From Acidobacteriota bacterium (lineage in GTDB: Bacteria; Acidobacteriota; UBA890; WLXD01): a stretch of DNA of 64,000 nucleotides. The DNA is taken from NCBI GenBank assembly GCA_012103255.1, contig WLXD01000001.1:1067501-1131500 (forward strand), given 5' to 3'. Below are positions 9,273 to 18,716 of the stretch, piece after piece. The notes under the pieces were generated by a model that had not been told where the DNA came from, did no database searches, and worked only from the letters and a program-made list of their open reading frames with translations. Made by a program: the position numbers and the translations under genes. Every line of letters begins with the position of its first letter. Position 1 is the stretch's first letter.

Positions 9273-10297
9273 ACGACGATCGTCTTGTGACACCTGATGT
9301 CGTGTCCGGCGATGACCGGCTCGATGCCGCGCTGCGGCCGCGGACGCTCGACCGCTATGTCGGCCAGAAGCGGATCGTCGACAATCTGCGCGTGTTCATC
9401 GAGGCGGCACGGAAGCGCGACGAGCCACTGGATCACGTGCTCTTGTTTGGCCCCCCTGGCCTGGGCAAGACCACGTTGGCGAACATCATCGCCAACGAGA
9501 TGAGTGCGACGCTGCGTTCAACCGCTGGGCCCGTCATCGAGAAAGTAGGCGACCTGGCCGCGATTCTCACGAACCTGGAACCTGAGGCGCTGCTGTTCAT
9601 CGACGAGATCCACCGGATGTCGGCTTCCATTGAGGAGGTCCTCTATCCGGCGATGGAGGATTACCAGATCGACATCGTGATCGGCGAGGGCCCAGGGGCC
9701 CGGTCGGTGAAGCTGCCGTTGCCCCGCTTCACGCTGGTCGGGGCGACAACTCGCGCAGCGCTCCTGACCTCGCCTCTTCGCGGCCGTTTCGGAATCGTGT
9801 TCCGGCTCGATTTCTACACTGTCGAAGAGTTGACCCAGATCGTCGTGAACTCCGCCGAGATTCTGGCTGTGCCAATCGACGCTGGCGGTGCGAACGAGAT
9901 CGCCAGGCGTTCGCGTGGGACTCCGCGTGTCGCCAACCGGTTGCTGCGTCGTGTTCGTGACTACGCGGAGGTCGAGGGCGACGGGAGCATCGACGAAGAG
10001 GGCGCCCGCGCGGCGCTGCAGCGCCTCGAAGTTGACGAGGTGGGCTTTGATGAGATCGATCGGCGACTCTTGCTCACGGTGATCAACGATTTCTCTGGAG
10101 GGCCCGTCGGTCTCAACACCATCGCCGCCGCGATCGGCGAAGATCGCGCAGCCATCGAAGATATCTACGAGCCGTACTTGATCCAACTGGGGTTCCTACA
10201 GCGGACCCATCGCGGACGAATCGCCACTGATAGGGCGTACCGGCACTTCGGCCTGAAACGTCGCACTGGCGGCACCGGCCAACCCGGACTCTGGTAG
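9269..10297 (+). CDS. ruvB: Holliday junction branch migration ATPase RuvB
   Basis: A 342-residue AAA+ motor. Walker A is GPPGLGKT at 61-68, Walker B is FIDEIH around 110-115, sensor 1 is GATTRAA, and the arginine-finger/sensor region is SPLRGRFG. The C-terminal winged helix is present ([16 protein letters not shown] and [15 protein letters not shown]). Hexamers drive branch migration with RuvA. Length and motifs are normal. The stop is 7 bases before the queA start, so the operon continues. Confidence 0.98.
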   Translation: MNDDRLVTPDVVSGDDRLDAALRPRTLDRYVGQKRIVDNLRVFIEAARKRDEPLDHVLLFGPPGLGKTTLANIIANEMSATLRSTAGPVIEKVGDLAAILTNLEPEALLFIDEIHRMSASIEEVLYPAMEDYQIDIVIGEGPGARSVKLPLPRFTLVGATTRAALLTSPLRGRFGIVFRLDFYTVEELTQIVVNSAEILAVPIDAGGANEIARRSRGTPRVANRLLRRVRDYAEVEGDGSIDEEGARAALQRLEVDEVGFDEIDRRLLLTVINDFSGGPVGLNTIAAAIGEDRAAIEDIYEPYLIQLGFLQRTHRGRIATDRAYRHFGLKRRTGGTGQPGLW

Positions 10298-10304
10298 GCG
10301 ATTC

Positions 10305-11369
10305 GTGCGGCTGGCCGACTTCGACTACGCGCTGCCGCCGGAGCTCGTGGCGCAGGAGCCGGCCGCTGATCGCGATGCGTCTCGACTGATGGTCGTATCG
10401 CCAGGCGCGGGAATCGAACATAGGCGGTTTAGCGATCTGGCAGAACTTCTACGCCCCGGAGATCTCCTGGTTCTCAACAACACGCGCGTCCTCGCCGCTC
10501 GCGTTCGCGCGCAGCGATCGAGCGGAGGTGCGGTTGAGCTGTTGTTCATCGAGCCGACTTCGTCGATCGGAACGAGTGGACCGGTCTGGCGGGCGATGGC
10601 GAAGCCAGCGAAGCGCGTCAGGCCCGGCGACCGCTTGACGGTCGGGGACACGGTCTTGGAAGTACAAGAGGCGTTGGTCGACGGAAGCAGGATCCTCCGG
10701 TTCCCCGACGCGCACGATGTTCGCGCGTGGTTGGACGAAGTCGGACAGATGCCGCTGCCGCCCTATATCAAGCCGAGCACGGACAATGGGCGCGCCGCGA
10801 TGGATCGCGAGCGCTACCAGACTGTCTACGCGGAGGTTCCCGGGGCCGTTGCCGCGCCAACCGCGGGTCTACACTTCACCGACCAACTCTTCGCTCGCCT
10901 CCGTGAGTACGGGATCGAGACAGCCTTCGTTACCCTGGATGTGGGGCCCGGCACGTTCCGCCCCGTGACTGCCGAACGCGTTGAAGAACACCGCATGGAC
11001 GGCGAGCGCTACCGATTGACGCAGGACGTGGCAGATCAGGTGAATCGAGCCCGCGCCGAAGGTCGCAGGGTGGTTGCCGTCGGCACGACATCCGTGCGGG
11101 CCCTGGAGCATGCGGCCTCGCGGATGGGATCGCGCTTCGCAACGGAGGGGTTAGGCGCCATCGAGGCGATCGCCGACATCTTCATTACGCCGGGCTATCG
11201 GTTCCACATCGTCGATGCGATGATCACCAACCTTCACTTGCCGCGCTCAACACCACTCCTCATGGCGGCGGCGATGGCAGGGAAAGAGTTGCTCTTGGAC
11301 GCCTACGATGCCGCGATCCGCGAGCGCTACCGGTTCTATTCCTACGGCGACGCGATGCTACTTCAATGA
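10305..11369 (+). CDS. queA: tRNA preQ1(34) S-adenosylmethionine ribosyltransferase-isomerase QueA
   Basis: A 354-residue protein matching QueA throughout: N-terminal DFDYALPPELVAQEP, DLLVLNNTRVLAAR, MPLPPYI, AVAAPTAGLHFT, VTLDVGPGTFRPV and the C-terminal TNLHLPRSTPLLMAAA. It transfers the ribose moiety of SAM to preQ1 in the tRNA wobble position to make epoxyqueuosine. The start is GTG at 10305, the only choice that preserves the conserved N-terminus. Linkage to ruvB is common in bacteria. The stop overlaps the next start by 4 bases. Confidence 0.97.
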   Translation: MRLADFDYALPPELVAQEPAADRDASRLMVVSPGAGIEHRRFSDLAELLRPGDLLVLNNTRVLAARVRAQRSSGGAVELLFIEPTSSIGTSGPVWRAMAKPAKRVRPGDRLTVGDTVLEVQEALVDGSRILRFPDAHDVRAWLDEVGQMPLPPYIKPSTDNGRAAMDRERYQTVYAEVPGAVAAPTAGLHFTDQLFARLREYGIETAFVTLDVGPGTFRPVTAERVEEHRMDGERYRLTQDVADQVNRARAEGRRVVAVGTTSVRALEHAASRMGSRFATEGLGAIEAIADIFITPGYRFHIVDAMITNLHLPRSTPLLMAAAMAGKELLLDAYDAAIRERYRFYSYGDAMLLQ

Positions 11370-11677
11370 GTTTCACTCGGATGGGCGACGGACTTGATGC
11401 CGTCGTGCGGGATTTCGCCCAGGACCCAGAGTTTCGTTGGAGTCTGATCGAGCGCGCCTGGCATCGGGCCGCCGGCGAGGCTGTTCGGGAGCGCGCCAAA
11501 GCCGAGTCACTCGACGGCAAGACACTCAATGTACGCGTCGCGGACGCAAGTTGGTTGCCTGCGCTCGAGGAGCTCGAGACGGATCTGGTAATCGCCATCC
11601 GGCGGCGTCCCGGCGGAGATCTGGTGACCCATATCAAGTGGGTGGTGGCTGAGGCGGGCGACTCACACGAGTCGTAG
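11366..11677 (+). CDS. DUF721 (DciA-like) protein
   Basis: A 103-residue protein with the DUF721 pattern: a helical N-terminus, W-x-x-A-A-G (AWHRAAGEAVRERA, about 29-42), then DGKTLNVRVADASWLPALEEL and a late RRPGG...IKWVV. DUF721 includes DciA, the replicative helicase loader found in bacteria that lack DnaC/DnaI. Whether this short member does that job is inference. It overlaps queA by 4 bases and lies 60 bases before purH. Confidence 0.8.
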   Translation: MSFTRMGDGLDAVVRDFAQDPEFRWSLIERAWHRAAGEAVRERAKAESLDGKTLNVRVADASWLPALEELETDLVIAIRRRPGGDLVTHIKWVVAEAGDSHES

Positions 11678-11737
11678 GACAAGATCCGCCAATCGGCCCT
11701 GGGGCTGAACGAAAGTACGCATGTGCGAGGGGTTGTG

Positions 11738-13306
11738 ATGAAAGAGATTCGAAGCGCCTTGCTCTCTGTCTACGACAAGACGGGCTTGGTGGAGTTGGCG
11801 ACGGCGCTCAGCGAGCAAGGCGTGCGACTGGTTTCGACCGGTGGCACCGCGCGCCATTTGGTGGCGGCGGGCCTCGAGGTCGTGCAGATCGAGGAATACA
11901 CGGGTAGCCCGGAGATGCTCGGCGGGCGCGTGAAGACGTTGCACCCCCACGTGTTCGGCGGCATTCTTGCGCGCCGCGAAAGCGTCTCGCAACTTGAAGA
12001 GTTGTCGGCGGCGGGCCTCGACACTATCGATCTTGTCGTCGTGAACCTGTATCCGTTCGCCGAGACCGTGGCAGCGCCAGACCACACGTTGATGGACGCC
12101 CTCGAGCAGATCGACATCGGCGGGGTGAGCCTGCTGCGAGCCGCGTACAAGAACTTCTCCGGCTGCGCCGTTGTCGTCGACCCTGCGGACTATCCATCGG
12201 TGGCGGCGGGATCAGCGGGACTTTCCCTGCCAGCACGGTTGGCTCTGGCCAAGAAGGCCGTTGCTCATACCGCGGCCTATGAGGCCGCGATTTGCAACTA
12301 CATCACGTCGATCGATCAGGACGGCATCGACCTGGGCGGAGTCACGCCGCGTGCCCCTCATCCCGAGCACCTTGCATTGACGTTCACCCATCGCCAGTCG
12401 CTTCGCTACGGAGAGAATCCGCACCAGCCGGCCGCGTTCTACTCGGCCGATGGCGAAGGGTACGGCCTGGGGGCCGGCAAGCAGTTGCAGGGGAAGGAAC
12501 TGTCCTTCAACAACTACCTGGACACCGACGCTGCGTGGCAGTTGGCCTGGTCGCTTCCCGTGCCCGGCGCGGCCGTGATCAAACACGCGAACCCTTGTGG
12601 CGCCGGGACCTCCGACGCGCTCGTCAACGCGTATCGACACGCCCGAGCCACGGACCCACTGTCTGCGTTCGGAGGTATCGTCGGCCTCAACGAGGTCGTG
12701 GACGATGCAACCGCTCACGAGGTCGTCACCACGTTCATCGAAGTAGTGGTGGCACCGGGATTCAGCGCAGAGGCCCTGGAGATTCTGAAGGCCAAGCCGA
12801 ATTTGCGGCTTCTGGAGCTCCCTGCGCCGACCGCGGAGCAACGGGGCGCTCGCGAACTGCGCTGGGTGTCCGGAGGGGCGCTGCTGCAGTCTCGCGACTT
12901 CGGCGCGGAAGAGCAGTGGGTTGTCGTCAGTGAGCGGCAACCAAACCAGCAAGAGAACGCAGACCTCTTGTTCCTCTGGGATGTCGTTCCGGCGGTCAAG
13001 TCGAACGCCATCGTGATTGGTCGGAACGGGCAATTGCTCGGCGTGGGTGCCGGCCAGATGAGTCGCGTTGACTCGTGTAGGTTCGCGGCGCTCAAAGCGC
13101 AGGACGCAGGTCACGACCTTCGCGGCAGCGCTGCCGCGTCGGACGCCTTCTTCCCGTTCCCCGACGGGGTCGAGACGTTGGCGGACGCCGGCGTTACGGC
13201 GATCGTTCAGCCCGGCGGGTCGAAGCGTGATGACGAGGTCATCGCCGCTGCCAATCGCCTGGGCCTCGTCCTGGTGCACACCGGTACCCGGCACTTCCGT
13301 CACTGA
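11738..13306 (+). CDS. purH: Bifunctional AICAR formyltransferase/IMP cyclohydrolase PurH
   Basis: A 522-residue bifunctional enzyme catalysing the last two steps of IMP synthesis. The N-terminal cyclohydrolase (MGS-like) domain shows [21 protein letters not shown] and [19 protein letters not shown]. The C-terminal formyltransferase shows [29 protein letters not shown], the catalytic KHANPCGAG, and [12 protein letters not shown]. The frame is open to 11723, but [16 protein letters not shown] at 11738 fits the family, with GAGGGG at about 11726-11732 as the ribosome binding site. Confidence 0.97.
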   Translation: MKEIRSALLSVYDKTGLVELATALSEQGVRLVSTGGTARHLVAAGLEVVQIEEYTGSPEMLGGRVKTLHPHVFGGILARRESVSQLEELSAAGLDTIDLVVVNLYPFAETVAAPDHTLMDALEQIDIGGVSLLRAAYKNFSGCAVVVDPADYPSVAAGSAGLSLPARLALAKKAVAHTAAYEAAICNYITSIDQDGIDLGGVTPRAPHPEHLALTFTHRQSLRYGENPHQPAAFYSADGEGYGLGAGKQLQGKELSFNNYLDTDAAWQLAWSLPVPGAAVIKHANPCGAGTSDALVNAYRHARATDPLSAFGGIVGLNEVVDDATAHEVVTTFIEVVVAPGFSAEALEILKAKPNLRLLELPAPTAEQRGARELRWVSGGALLQSRDFGAEEQWVVVSERQPNQQENADLLFLWDVVPAVKSNAIVIGRNGQLLGVGAGQMSRVDSCRFAALKAQDAGHDLRGSAAASDAFFPFPDGVETLADAGVTAIVQPGGSKRDDEVIAAANRLGLVLVHTGTRHFRH

Positions 13307-13346
13307 ACTCTCGTCGCTGAGTTCTCGTGAAGGAGTTCTTGCCGAC

Positions 13347-15593
13347 CTAGGCCTTCACGACCCTCGTGCTCGAGAGGCGGTCGTGTAGGGCGCGGTGTTC
13401 CGGGTCTCGCACTGCCGACAGCAAGCCGAGTCCCGCCGGCAGTGCAGCGGCAGCGTAGGCGACCCCGCGCAGCGCAGCACGCCCGTATCCGACGTGGAAG
13501 GTGTCGGCGCCGATCACTCGGACTCGCATGGCCATCTTGCCCAGCGTCTGCCCACTCGTGCCGACGAAGATCACTCCGTAGACCAGCCCGAACAGCGCCC
13601 ATGCCAGCACAAACGGCAGCGGCGCCGCCTGCACGAATGGCACCACCGCCGTTCCGGCTGCGGAAGCTCCCGCGACTACCAGCACGATACCCATGGTAAG
13701 CACCACCAGGCCGTCGGCCAGTGCGGAGTACACGCGGTCCGAAAGCGGCGCCGACGAATCGGCGTGTTGTCGTTTTGCATCGGCGATCGCATCAGCCTCG
13801 GAGTCATCATCGATATCCCATGCAAGCGGCGCACCGACTTCGGGAGCGTCGGTCGACGCGACCGCGGCGTTCGACGCAGGTTCCGGCTTGGAACTGTCTT
13901 CTGATGGAACTGCTTCCGCTGCGAACCGTTCGTTCTCGGTGGTCACCGAGGTCGCCGGGGGCGGCGGCGATATCGCATCGAGATCCACGACGGCATCATC
14001 GGAGATCTGCAGGTCGATTTCATCGATCGAGGCATCCGCCTCGGCGGTGGCGTTCTCGATGTGCGACAGCGCGGCCTCCGCCAAAGCGTCCGTTTCAGGC
14101 GCGGCCGCATCGATAGGAGCTTCCGCTTCTTGCTCGCCCGTTGCATCGAAGAGTCCAGGCAGGGCCCGATCGTCGTCTTCGACGTTCAGTTCGATGCCGA
14201 GGTCCGCCGCGTCGACCAGGCTACCTGGTGGCGCGATCTCGACGTCGTTCTCTGCGAGAGCGGACAGGTCGCCGATGGAAGTGTCGAGCATCTCCGCGGT
14301 AGGCACGGGCGTCTCGGTCGCAGGTAGGTCGGTCCGTTTCTCGCTGGTCGGCGTGGTGAACTCGCCCACGATGTGGACGTCCGGAGCGGTTTCCTCCGCA
14401 GGCTCATCCCCGGCCGTTTCCCGACTCGGTTCGCGGGGGAGGGCCCAGGCCGGGATCTCCACGTCACGGAGTTCGGGGGGAATCGAGTCGAGGCGGGCGT
14501 CGCGCCCGTCCTCGTCGGCAGTCGCCGAGGCTACAGCCGGCGGGGTGGGGTCGGCATCCTCGCCGCGCGCCCAGGCGGGTACGCTGTCGTCCGGCGCGCC
14601 AAACAGTTCGGGCTCCGCACTCTCAGTTGCTTCCTCCGTCGGCTCAGCGGCATCTTCTTCCATCGAGTTGTCGATTGCTTCAAGTGCATCTTCGACCGCG
14701 GCGTCCAGCCGGTCGACGGGCGCACTCGGATCGACAGTTTGGAGCTGCTGCTCAAGTTGCTCCGAAATCGCGTCTAGCGGGTCCGCGGAGTGTTCGTCGT
14801 CGAAGAGCTCGACGGGAGGCTCGTCGGAAATCTCTGCGGCGAAGCTCTCGGCGGACGGTTCATCGGCGGTGTCTGCGATTGGCTCAGCCACGCTTGTCTC
14901 GAGGCTCTCGTCGGCGACAAACTCTGGCTCGCTTTGAAAAAGCGGCACATCGTCCAGCGGAGCCAAACGATCGTTGTCAGCTGCTGCGGATTCGAGCTCG
15001 AACTCGGGAACATCGTCGACCCGCGCAGGCTCCGGCTCCGTTTCCGGGAGGGGCGCTTCCGTTTCCGTCCACTCGAAATCGTTGTCCGGCGCGGAAGAGA
15101 CGAGATCGTCAAGTTCCTGGGGAGAGTTCACCGGCTCGAGGATCGGCTCGTTCGCGACCTCGGCGTCGGCAAAGTGCGTCTCCTCGTTCCGCTCCTCGAG
15201 TGCGCCCTCGATAGTCGCCGGCGCGCCGGCGCCTACGAGATCGTCGACGATGTCGCCAATGTCGGCGCGGCGCTCTTCGCGTGCGCGATCAACGAGCTGC
15301 ACCTGCGGCTCTTCCTCAGCTTCTGCAGCCGCGGTTTGCGCCCGTACCGCATCCAGCTTCTCCGCCGCTTCGCTGATGTGCGAGGTGTCCAGGGCCAACT
15401 CGTCGATGTCCTCACGATGTTCAGCGTGCTTCCGGGCACGGATCTCCTTGACCCGCTCCCGCAATTGCTCTCGCCAGTCGCCAAACGGCGTCGAGTCGGC
15501 GGACTCCGCCGATTCGGGGTTCGTGGGATCGGCCAACTCAGTCGTCTGTTCGTCGGAACCCGTTGGTGCCACGTGCTCCTCCTTGCTATCCAC
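13347..15593 (-). CDS. RDD-domain membrane protein with very long acidic N-terminal domain
   Basis: A 748-residue protein. Residues 1 to about 600 are low-complexity and strongly acidic (Glu, Asp, Ala, Ser, Thr, Pro) and appear disordered; a short basic/coiled stretch (WREQLRERVKEIRARKHAEHRED) lies near residues 40-62. The last 140 residues form an RDD domain with about three membrane helices and the conserved SGQTLGKMAMRVRVI turn. RDD proteins are integral membrane proteins, some linked to ion transport. The long acidic extension is unusual. The gene overlaps the upstream zinc-ribbon gene by 8 bases and converges on purH, with only a weak 6-bp hairpin (GAACTC/GAGTTC, 13305-13324) between them. 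Confidence 0.82.
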   Translation of the reverse strand: MDSKEEHVAPTGSDEQTTELADPTNPESAESADSTPFGDWREQLRERVKEIRARKHAEHREDIDELALDTSHISEAAEKLDAVRAQTAAAEAEEEPQVQLVDRAREERRADIGDIVDDLVGAGAPATIEGALEERNEETHFADAEVANEPILEPVNSPQELDDLVSSAPDNDFEWTETEAPLPETEPEPARVDDVPEFELESAAADNDRLAPLDDVPLFQSEPEFVADESLETSVAEPIADTADEPSAESFAAEISDEPPVELFDDEHSADPLDAISEQLEQQLQTVDPSAPVDRLDAAVEDALEAIDNSMEEDAAEPTEEATESAEPELFGAPDDSVPAWARGEDADPTPPAVASATADEDGRDARLDSIPPELRDVEIPAWALPREPSRETAGDEPAEETAPDVHIVGEFTTPTSEKRTDLPATETPVPTAEMLDTSIGDLSALAENDVEIAPPGSLVDAADLGIELNVEDDDRALPGLFDATGEQEAEAPIDAAAPETDALAEAALSHIENATAEADASIDEIDLQISDDAVVDLDAISPPPPATSVTTENERFAAEAVPSEDSSKPEPASNAAVASTDAPEVGAPLAWDIDDDSEADAIADAKRQHADSSAPLSDRVYSALADGLVVLTMGIVLVVAGASAAGTAVVPFVQAAPLPFVLAWALFGLVYGVIFVGTSGQTLGKMAMRVRVIGADTFHVGYGRAALRGVAYAAAALPAGLGLLSAVRDPEHRALHDRLSSTRVVKA

Positions 15594-16251
15594 GGCTCAC
15601 AGACTTGCCTTTGGAGCGCGTTGCTCCATCGGTCTCGTCTAGGTCCGGTTCATACCAGTCCGGTAGAACCGGATCGATGGCTTCGGTTACGAGATCGGGA
15701 CGTTGTTTGCGGCGCGCGCGGCTGGCGCGAACCATCTTCTCCTTGATCGTGTCGGACTCACTCACTTGCGGCGCATCGACGCGGCGTGCGGCCGCCTCGG
15801 GGTCGGCGTTCGAGGACGTCGGCGCTCCAACAGAGTCAGCGTGTTCGGTGCTCTCCACTTTCGCCGCGCGCGCAGAGACGCGCAGTGCTTTGACCGCATC
15901 GGACACGTTGACGGCAACCTCGTCTGAACGCTCGGACTCAGCGAGATCCTGCAACGTTGGAGCTGCCGTGGCGATCGGGGTCGGACTCTGCGGCGATGTT
16001 GCCAGCCGTTCGGTCACGTGCGAATTCACGGGTTCGGGTGGTGTGACGGGCGTAGGAGGTGCCTCGGCCGCGACGTCCTCGACAGGAGGCGTAGCCGATG
16101 CGCCGGCTTTCGCAGCCGGGCGGAGTTCGATTTGGCGGTGCGGATTCGCTCGCCGTCGCGTCAAACGCCGCGACAGATCGAATGATTGTTTGCACCGCGG
16201 ACACTTCGACAAGTGGTCGAACGTGACCAAACTACACTTTGGGCACTTCAT
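15586..16251 (-). CDS. Zinc-ribbon protein with disordered tail
   Basis: A 221-residue protein beginning with a four-cysteine zinc ribbon, C3-P-K-C6 and C17-P-R-C20, followed by a basic patch (LSRRLTRRRANPHR) and then a long Ala/Pro/Thr/Glu-rich region without recognisable domains. It has no membrane segment. It starts the two-gene operon with the RDD membrane protein and overlaps it by 8 bases, so the two probably act together. A zinc-ribbon followed by disorder often mediates protein contact, but no function can be assigned. Confidence 0.75.
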   Translation of the reverse strand: MKCPKCSLVTFDHLSKCPRCKQSFDLSRRLTRRRANPHRQIELRPAAKAGASATPPVEDVAAEAPPTPVTPPEPVNSHVTERLATSPQSPTPIATAAPTLQDLAESERSDEVAVNVSDAVKALRVSARAAKVESTEHADSVGAPTSSNADPEAAARRVDAPQVSESDTIKEKMVRASRARRKQRPDLVTEAIDPVLPDWYEPDLDETDGATRSKGKSVSRG

Positions 16252-16408
16252 AAGGTCGCCCCACCCTGAGCGACCGCCCCCGCCTGATTACTCATACGCC
16301 CCAGTCAGGGATGCTAGCAACGAGTGACGTCTGCGGTCAACGCAGCGCTGTGTTTTAGTGTGCAAAATTGATTCCTCCGAATTCCGGCCAGCCGAGCTCC
16401 CACTTGCC

Positions 16409-17194
16409 ATGACGGCCCTTGTCGAATGCGTTCCGAACGTTAGCGAAGGTCGCGACGAGACTGTTCTGGCAGGCCTTGCGGAGACGTTCACTGCCTACAG
16501 GGACGTGCACCTGCTGCATCGGCACTCCGATACCGACCACAATCGGACGGTGTTCACCGTGGTCGGGGAGCCGCAGCCGCTGCTAGACGCGGTGTTTGAA
16601 CTCTACGAGCGAGCGGTTGAGACGATTGATCTCCGTCTGCACCGCGGCGTACATCCGAGACTGGGCGCGGTGGACGTGTGTCCGTTCATCCCGCTAACGG
16701 ACCACGGGAGCACGATGGATGACTGTCGAGGGTTGGCCCGCCGGCTGGGCCTCGCAGTCTCGGCTCGCTTCGGCCTTCCGGTGTTCCTTTATCGCGAGTC
16801 CGCCACCCGTGACGGGCGTCGCGCTCTGGCCGCGATTCGACACGGACAGTTCGAACAACTTGATGCGAAACTGAGCACACCAGAATGGGTGCCGGATTTC
16901 GGTCCTACCGAACGCCACCCCACCGCCGGTGTGACGATCGTGGGCGCTCGGCCGATCCTGGTGGCTTTCAACGTCGTGCTTGCCACGGGCGACGTCGAAA
17001 TCGCTCGCGCGATCGCCGGGGAGCTTCGGGAATCTGGCGGCGGGCTCTACGGGCTGCGCGCGATGGGCGTTTGCCTTGGGTCGCGAGGCCTCGTGCAAGT
17101 TTCGATGAACGTCGAAGACTACCGCCGAACCCCTCTTCAGGAGGTTGTCCAGTTGATCGATTCCGGCGCGCGCGCGCGGCACCGCGGCGCTTGA
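16409..17194 (+). CDS. ftcD: Glutamate formimidoyltransferase, apparently frameshifted near its 3' end
   Basis: The frame gives 261 residues matching formiminotransferase: VECVPNVSEGRD at the N-terminus, HSDTDHNRTVFTVVG, HRGVHPRLGAVDVCPFIPL (catalytic His region) and GVTIVGARPILVAFNV. The enzyme transfers the formimino group of N-formiminoglutamate to tetrahydrofolate in histidine breakdown. Family members run to about 300 residues and end with an ELVGLxPxxAL segment. Here the frame stops at 17194, while the +1 frame from 17163 continues with TAALDCELVGLAPRAALGDARW-like sequence to a TAG at 17316-17318. The switch falls in a (CG)6 tract (17167-17178); adding one CG unit restores about 302 residues. 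The start is ATG at 16409, chosen for the conserved N-terminus. Confidence 0.88.
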   Translation: MTALVECVPNVSEGRDETVLAGLAETFTAYRDVHLLHRHSDTDHNRTVFTVVGEPQPLLDAVFELYERAVETIDLRLHRGVHPRLGAVDVCPFIPLTDHGSTMDDCRGLARRLGLAVSARFGLPVFLYRESATRDGRRALAAIRHGQFEQLDAKLSTPEWVPDFGPTERHPTAGVTIVGARPILVAFNVVLATGDVEIARAIAGELRESGGGLYGLRAMGVCLGSRGLVQVSMNVEDYRRTPLQEVVQLIDSGARARHRGA

Positions 17195-17318
17195 CTGCGA
17201 GCTCGTTGGATTGGCGCCCCGCGCGGCTCTCGGCGACGCGCGGTGGGTCAATCGTTGGCTGCCGGATCTTCGTGTGATCGATCAGCTGGAAGATGCCATC
17301 GAGGCCGCCGTGCCCTAG
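17163..17318 (+). pseudogene. Out-of-frame C-terminal end of ftcD
   Basis: The frame +1 relative to ftcD encodes ELVGLAPRAAL, then DARWVNRWLPDL, and ends VPLED-free at ...EDAIEAAVP before TAG at 17316. This matches what is expected of the missing C-terminal tail of formiminotransferases. It ends 2 bases before the stop of the convergent ntrX gene, so the space is fully used, as expected for a real gene end. It supports a 2-base contraction (or 1-base insertion) in the CG tract, real or from sequencing. Confidence 0.75.
17167..17178 (+). repeat. (CG)6 dinucleotide tract at the ftcD frameshift
   Basis: Six consecutive CG units, extended to a 13-base alternating GC run from 17166. Such tracts are prone to replication slippage and to sequencing error. 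One additional unit would join the two ftcD frames. Confidence 0.8.
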
Positions 17319-17320
17319 GG

Positions 17321-18709
17321 CTATTCGCCGGGCTCGGGCTTGCCTGCGGCCTCGGCCGGGTCGATACCGTAGGCCTTTAGCTTGCGGTACAGATTGCTCC
17401 GCTCGGTATCCAGGGCCTGTGCCGTCTGACGGACATTGCCCCCGAATTCGCGCAGCTTCGTCATGATGAGTCGCCGCTCGAAGATCTCGCGGGCCTCGCG
17501 TAGAGACATGTCCTGGTCGAGCGCGGCATCGGCGGTAAGAGACGCATCGACCATCGGCTCCACTTCAGGCGCCTCGATGACGTCGCTGGCGGCCATGATG
17601 GCGAGTCGCTCGCAGACGTTGCGTAGCTCGCGTACGTTGCCCGGCCAGCGATGCGAGACCAGAAGGGCAAGTGCTTCGTGACTCAAGCGCTTCGTGGTTT
17701 GGCCGTATTCTTCGGAGTACTCCGCGAGGAAACGGTCTGCCAGGAGCGGGATGTCGTCCCGGCGCGCTCGAAGGGGCGGCACTCTGAACGGAATGACGTT
17801 CAGTCGGTAGTACAGGTCTTCGCGGAATCGCCCTCCACGGATTTCCTCTTCGAGATCCTTGTTGGTGGCCGCGATCACCCGCACGTCGACCTCGCGCGTG
17901 TCGTTTGAGCCGACAGGCTCGAAGCGCTGTTCCTCGAGCACGCGGAGAACCTTTGCCTGCGTCTTCAGACTCATGTCGCCGACTTCATCGAGGAAGAGGG
18001 TTCCGCCGTCCGCCAACTCGAACTTGCCCGACTTGTCGGTCACCGCTCCGGTGAACGCACCGGTTACGTGGCCGAAGAGTTCCGACTCGATCAAGTCCTC
18101 GGGGATCGCGGCGCAGTTGACCTCGACGAATGTCGCGTCGTGTCGTCGTGACAGCGCGTGGATCCGTCGTGCTACTAACTCCTTGCCGGTGCCGTTTTCG
18201 CCGAAGATGAGCACACGGCCGTTGCTCGGCGCAGCTCGATCAACCTGCCCGCGCAGCGCGGCGATGATGTCGCTGTCTCCGACGATGTCGACACCGTGAC
18301 TGACCTCGGCGCGGAGGCGCAGGTTCTCGTGCTCCAAAGCCCGCTTTCGCAGCGCATTCGCGACGACGAGCAGCACGCGGTCGAGCGACAACGGCTTCTC
18401 GATGAAGTCGAAGGCCCCGAGCTTGGTGGCTTTCACCGCGGAGTCGATGCTGCCGTGGCCGGAGATCATGACGATCTCGCTGCCGACGGCCTGTTTGCCG
18501 AGCTCGGCGAGCACGTCCAGGCCATCGATTCCCGGCAGCCAGATATCGAGCAGAACAACATCGAAGTCCTCACGCGTGAGTCGTTCGATGGCTGCTTCGC
18601 CACTCTCCACGGCGTCCACACGGTGGCCCTCGTCGGTGAGAACGCTGGTCAGCGACGATCGCACATTGCGTTCGTCGTCGACGATGAGGATCTTGCCGCG
18701 ACTGCTCAA
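17321..18709 (-). CDS. ntrX: NtrX-like sigma-54-dependent response regulator
   Basis: A 462-residue NtrC-family regulator. The receiver domain (about 1-120) has the acidic pair D11/D12 and phospho-acceptor D55 in VVLLDIWLPG. The AAA+ domain has Walker A GENGTGKE, the sigma-54-contacting loop GAFTGA, Walker B GGTLFLDEVGDM, and the arginine-finger region YYRLNVIPFRVPPLRARRDD in pieces. A Fis-type helix-turn-helix ends the protein (NVRQTAQALDTERSNLYRKL). It follows ntrY by 7 bases, so the two form a two-component pair. NtrYX systems respond to nitrogen or redox and envelope cues in proteobacteria; the signal here is unknown. Confidence 0.93.
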   Translation of the reverse strand: MSSRGKILIVDDERNVRSSLTSVLTDEGHRVDAVESGEAAIERLTREDFDVVLLDIWLPGIDGLDVLAELGKQAVGSEIVMISGHGSIDSAVKATKLGAFDFIEKPLSLDRVLLVVANALRKRALEHENLRLRAEVSHGVDIVGDSDIIAALRGQVDRAAPSNGRVLIFGENGTGKELVARRIHALSRRHDATFVEVNCAAIPEDLIESELFGHVTGAFTGAVTDKSGKFELADGGTLFLDEVGDMSLKTQAKVLRVLEEQRFEPVGSNDTREVDVRVIAATNKDLEEEIRGGRFREDLYYRLNVIPFRVPPLRARRDDIPLLADRFLAEYSEEYGQTTKRLSHEALALLVSHRWPGNVRELRNVCERLAIMAASDVIEAPEVEPMVDASLTADAALDQDMSLREAREIFERRLIMTKLREFGGNVRQTAQALDTERSNLYRKLKAYGIDPAEAAGKPEPGE

Positions 18710-18716
18710 AGTTTCG

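Noticed and set aside
13305-13324. GAACTC/GAGTTC hairpin as the purH terminator
   Set aside because: Only 6 bp, A+T-rich and without a T-tract; too weak to call.
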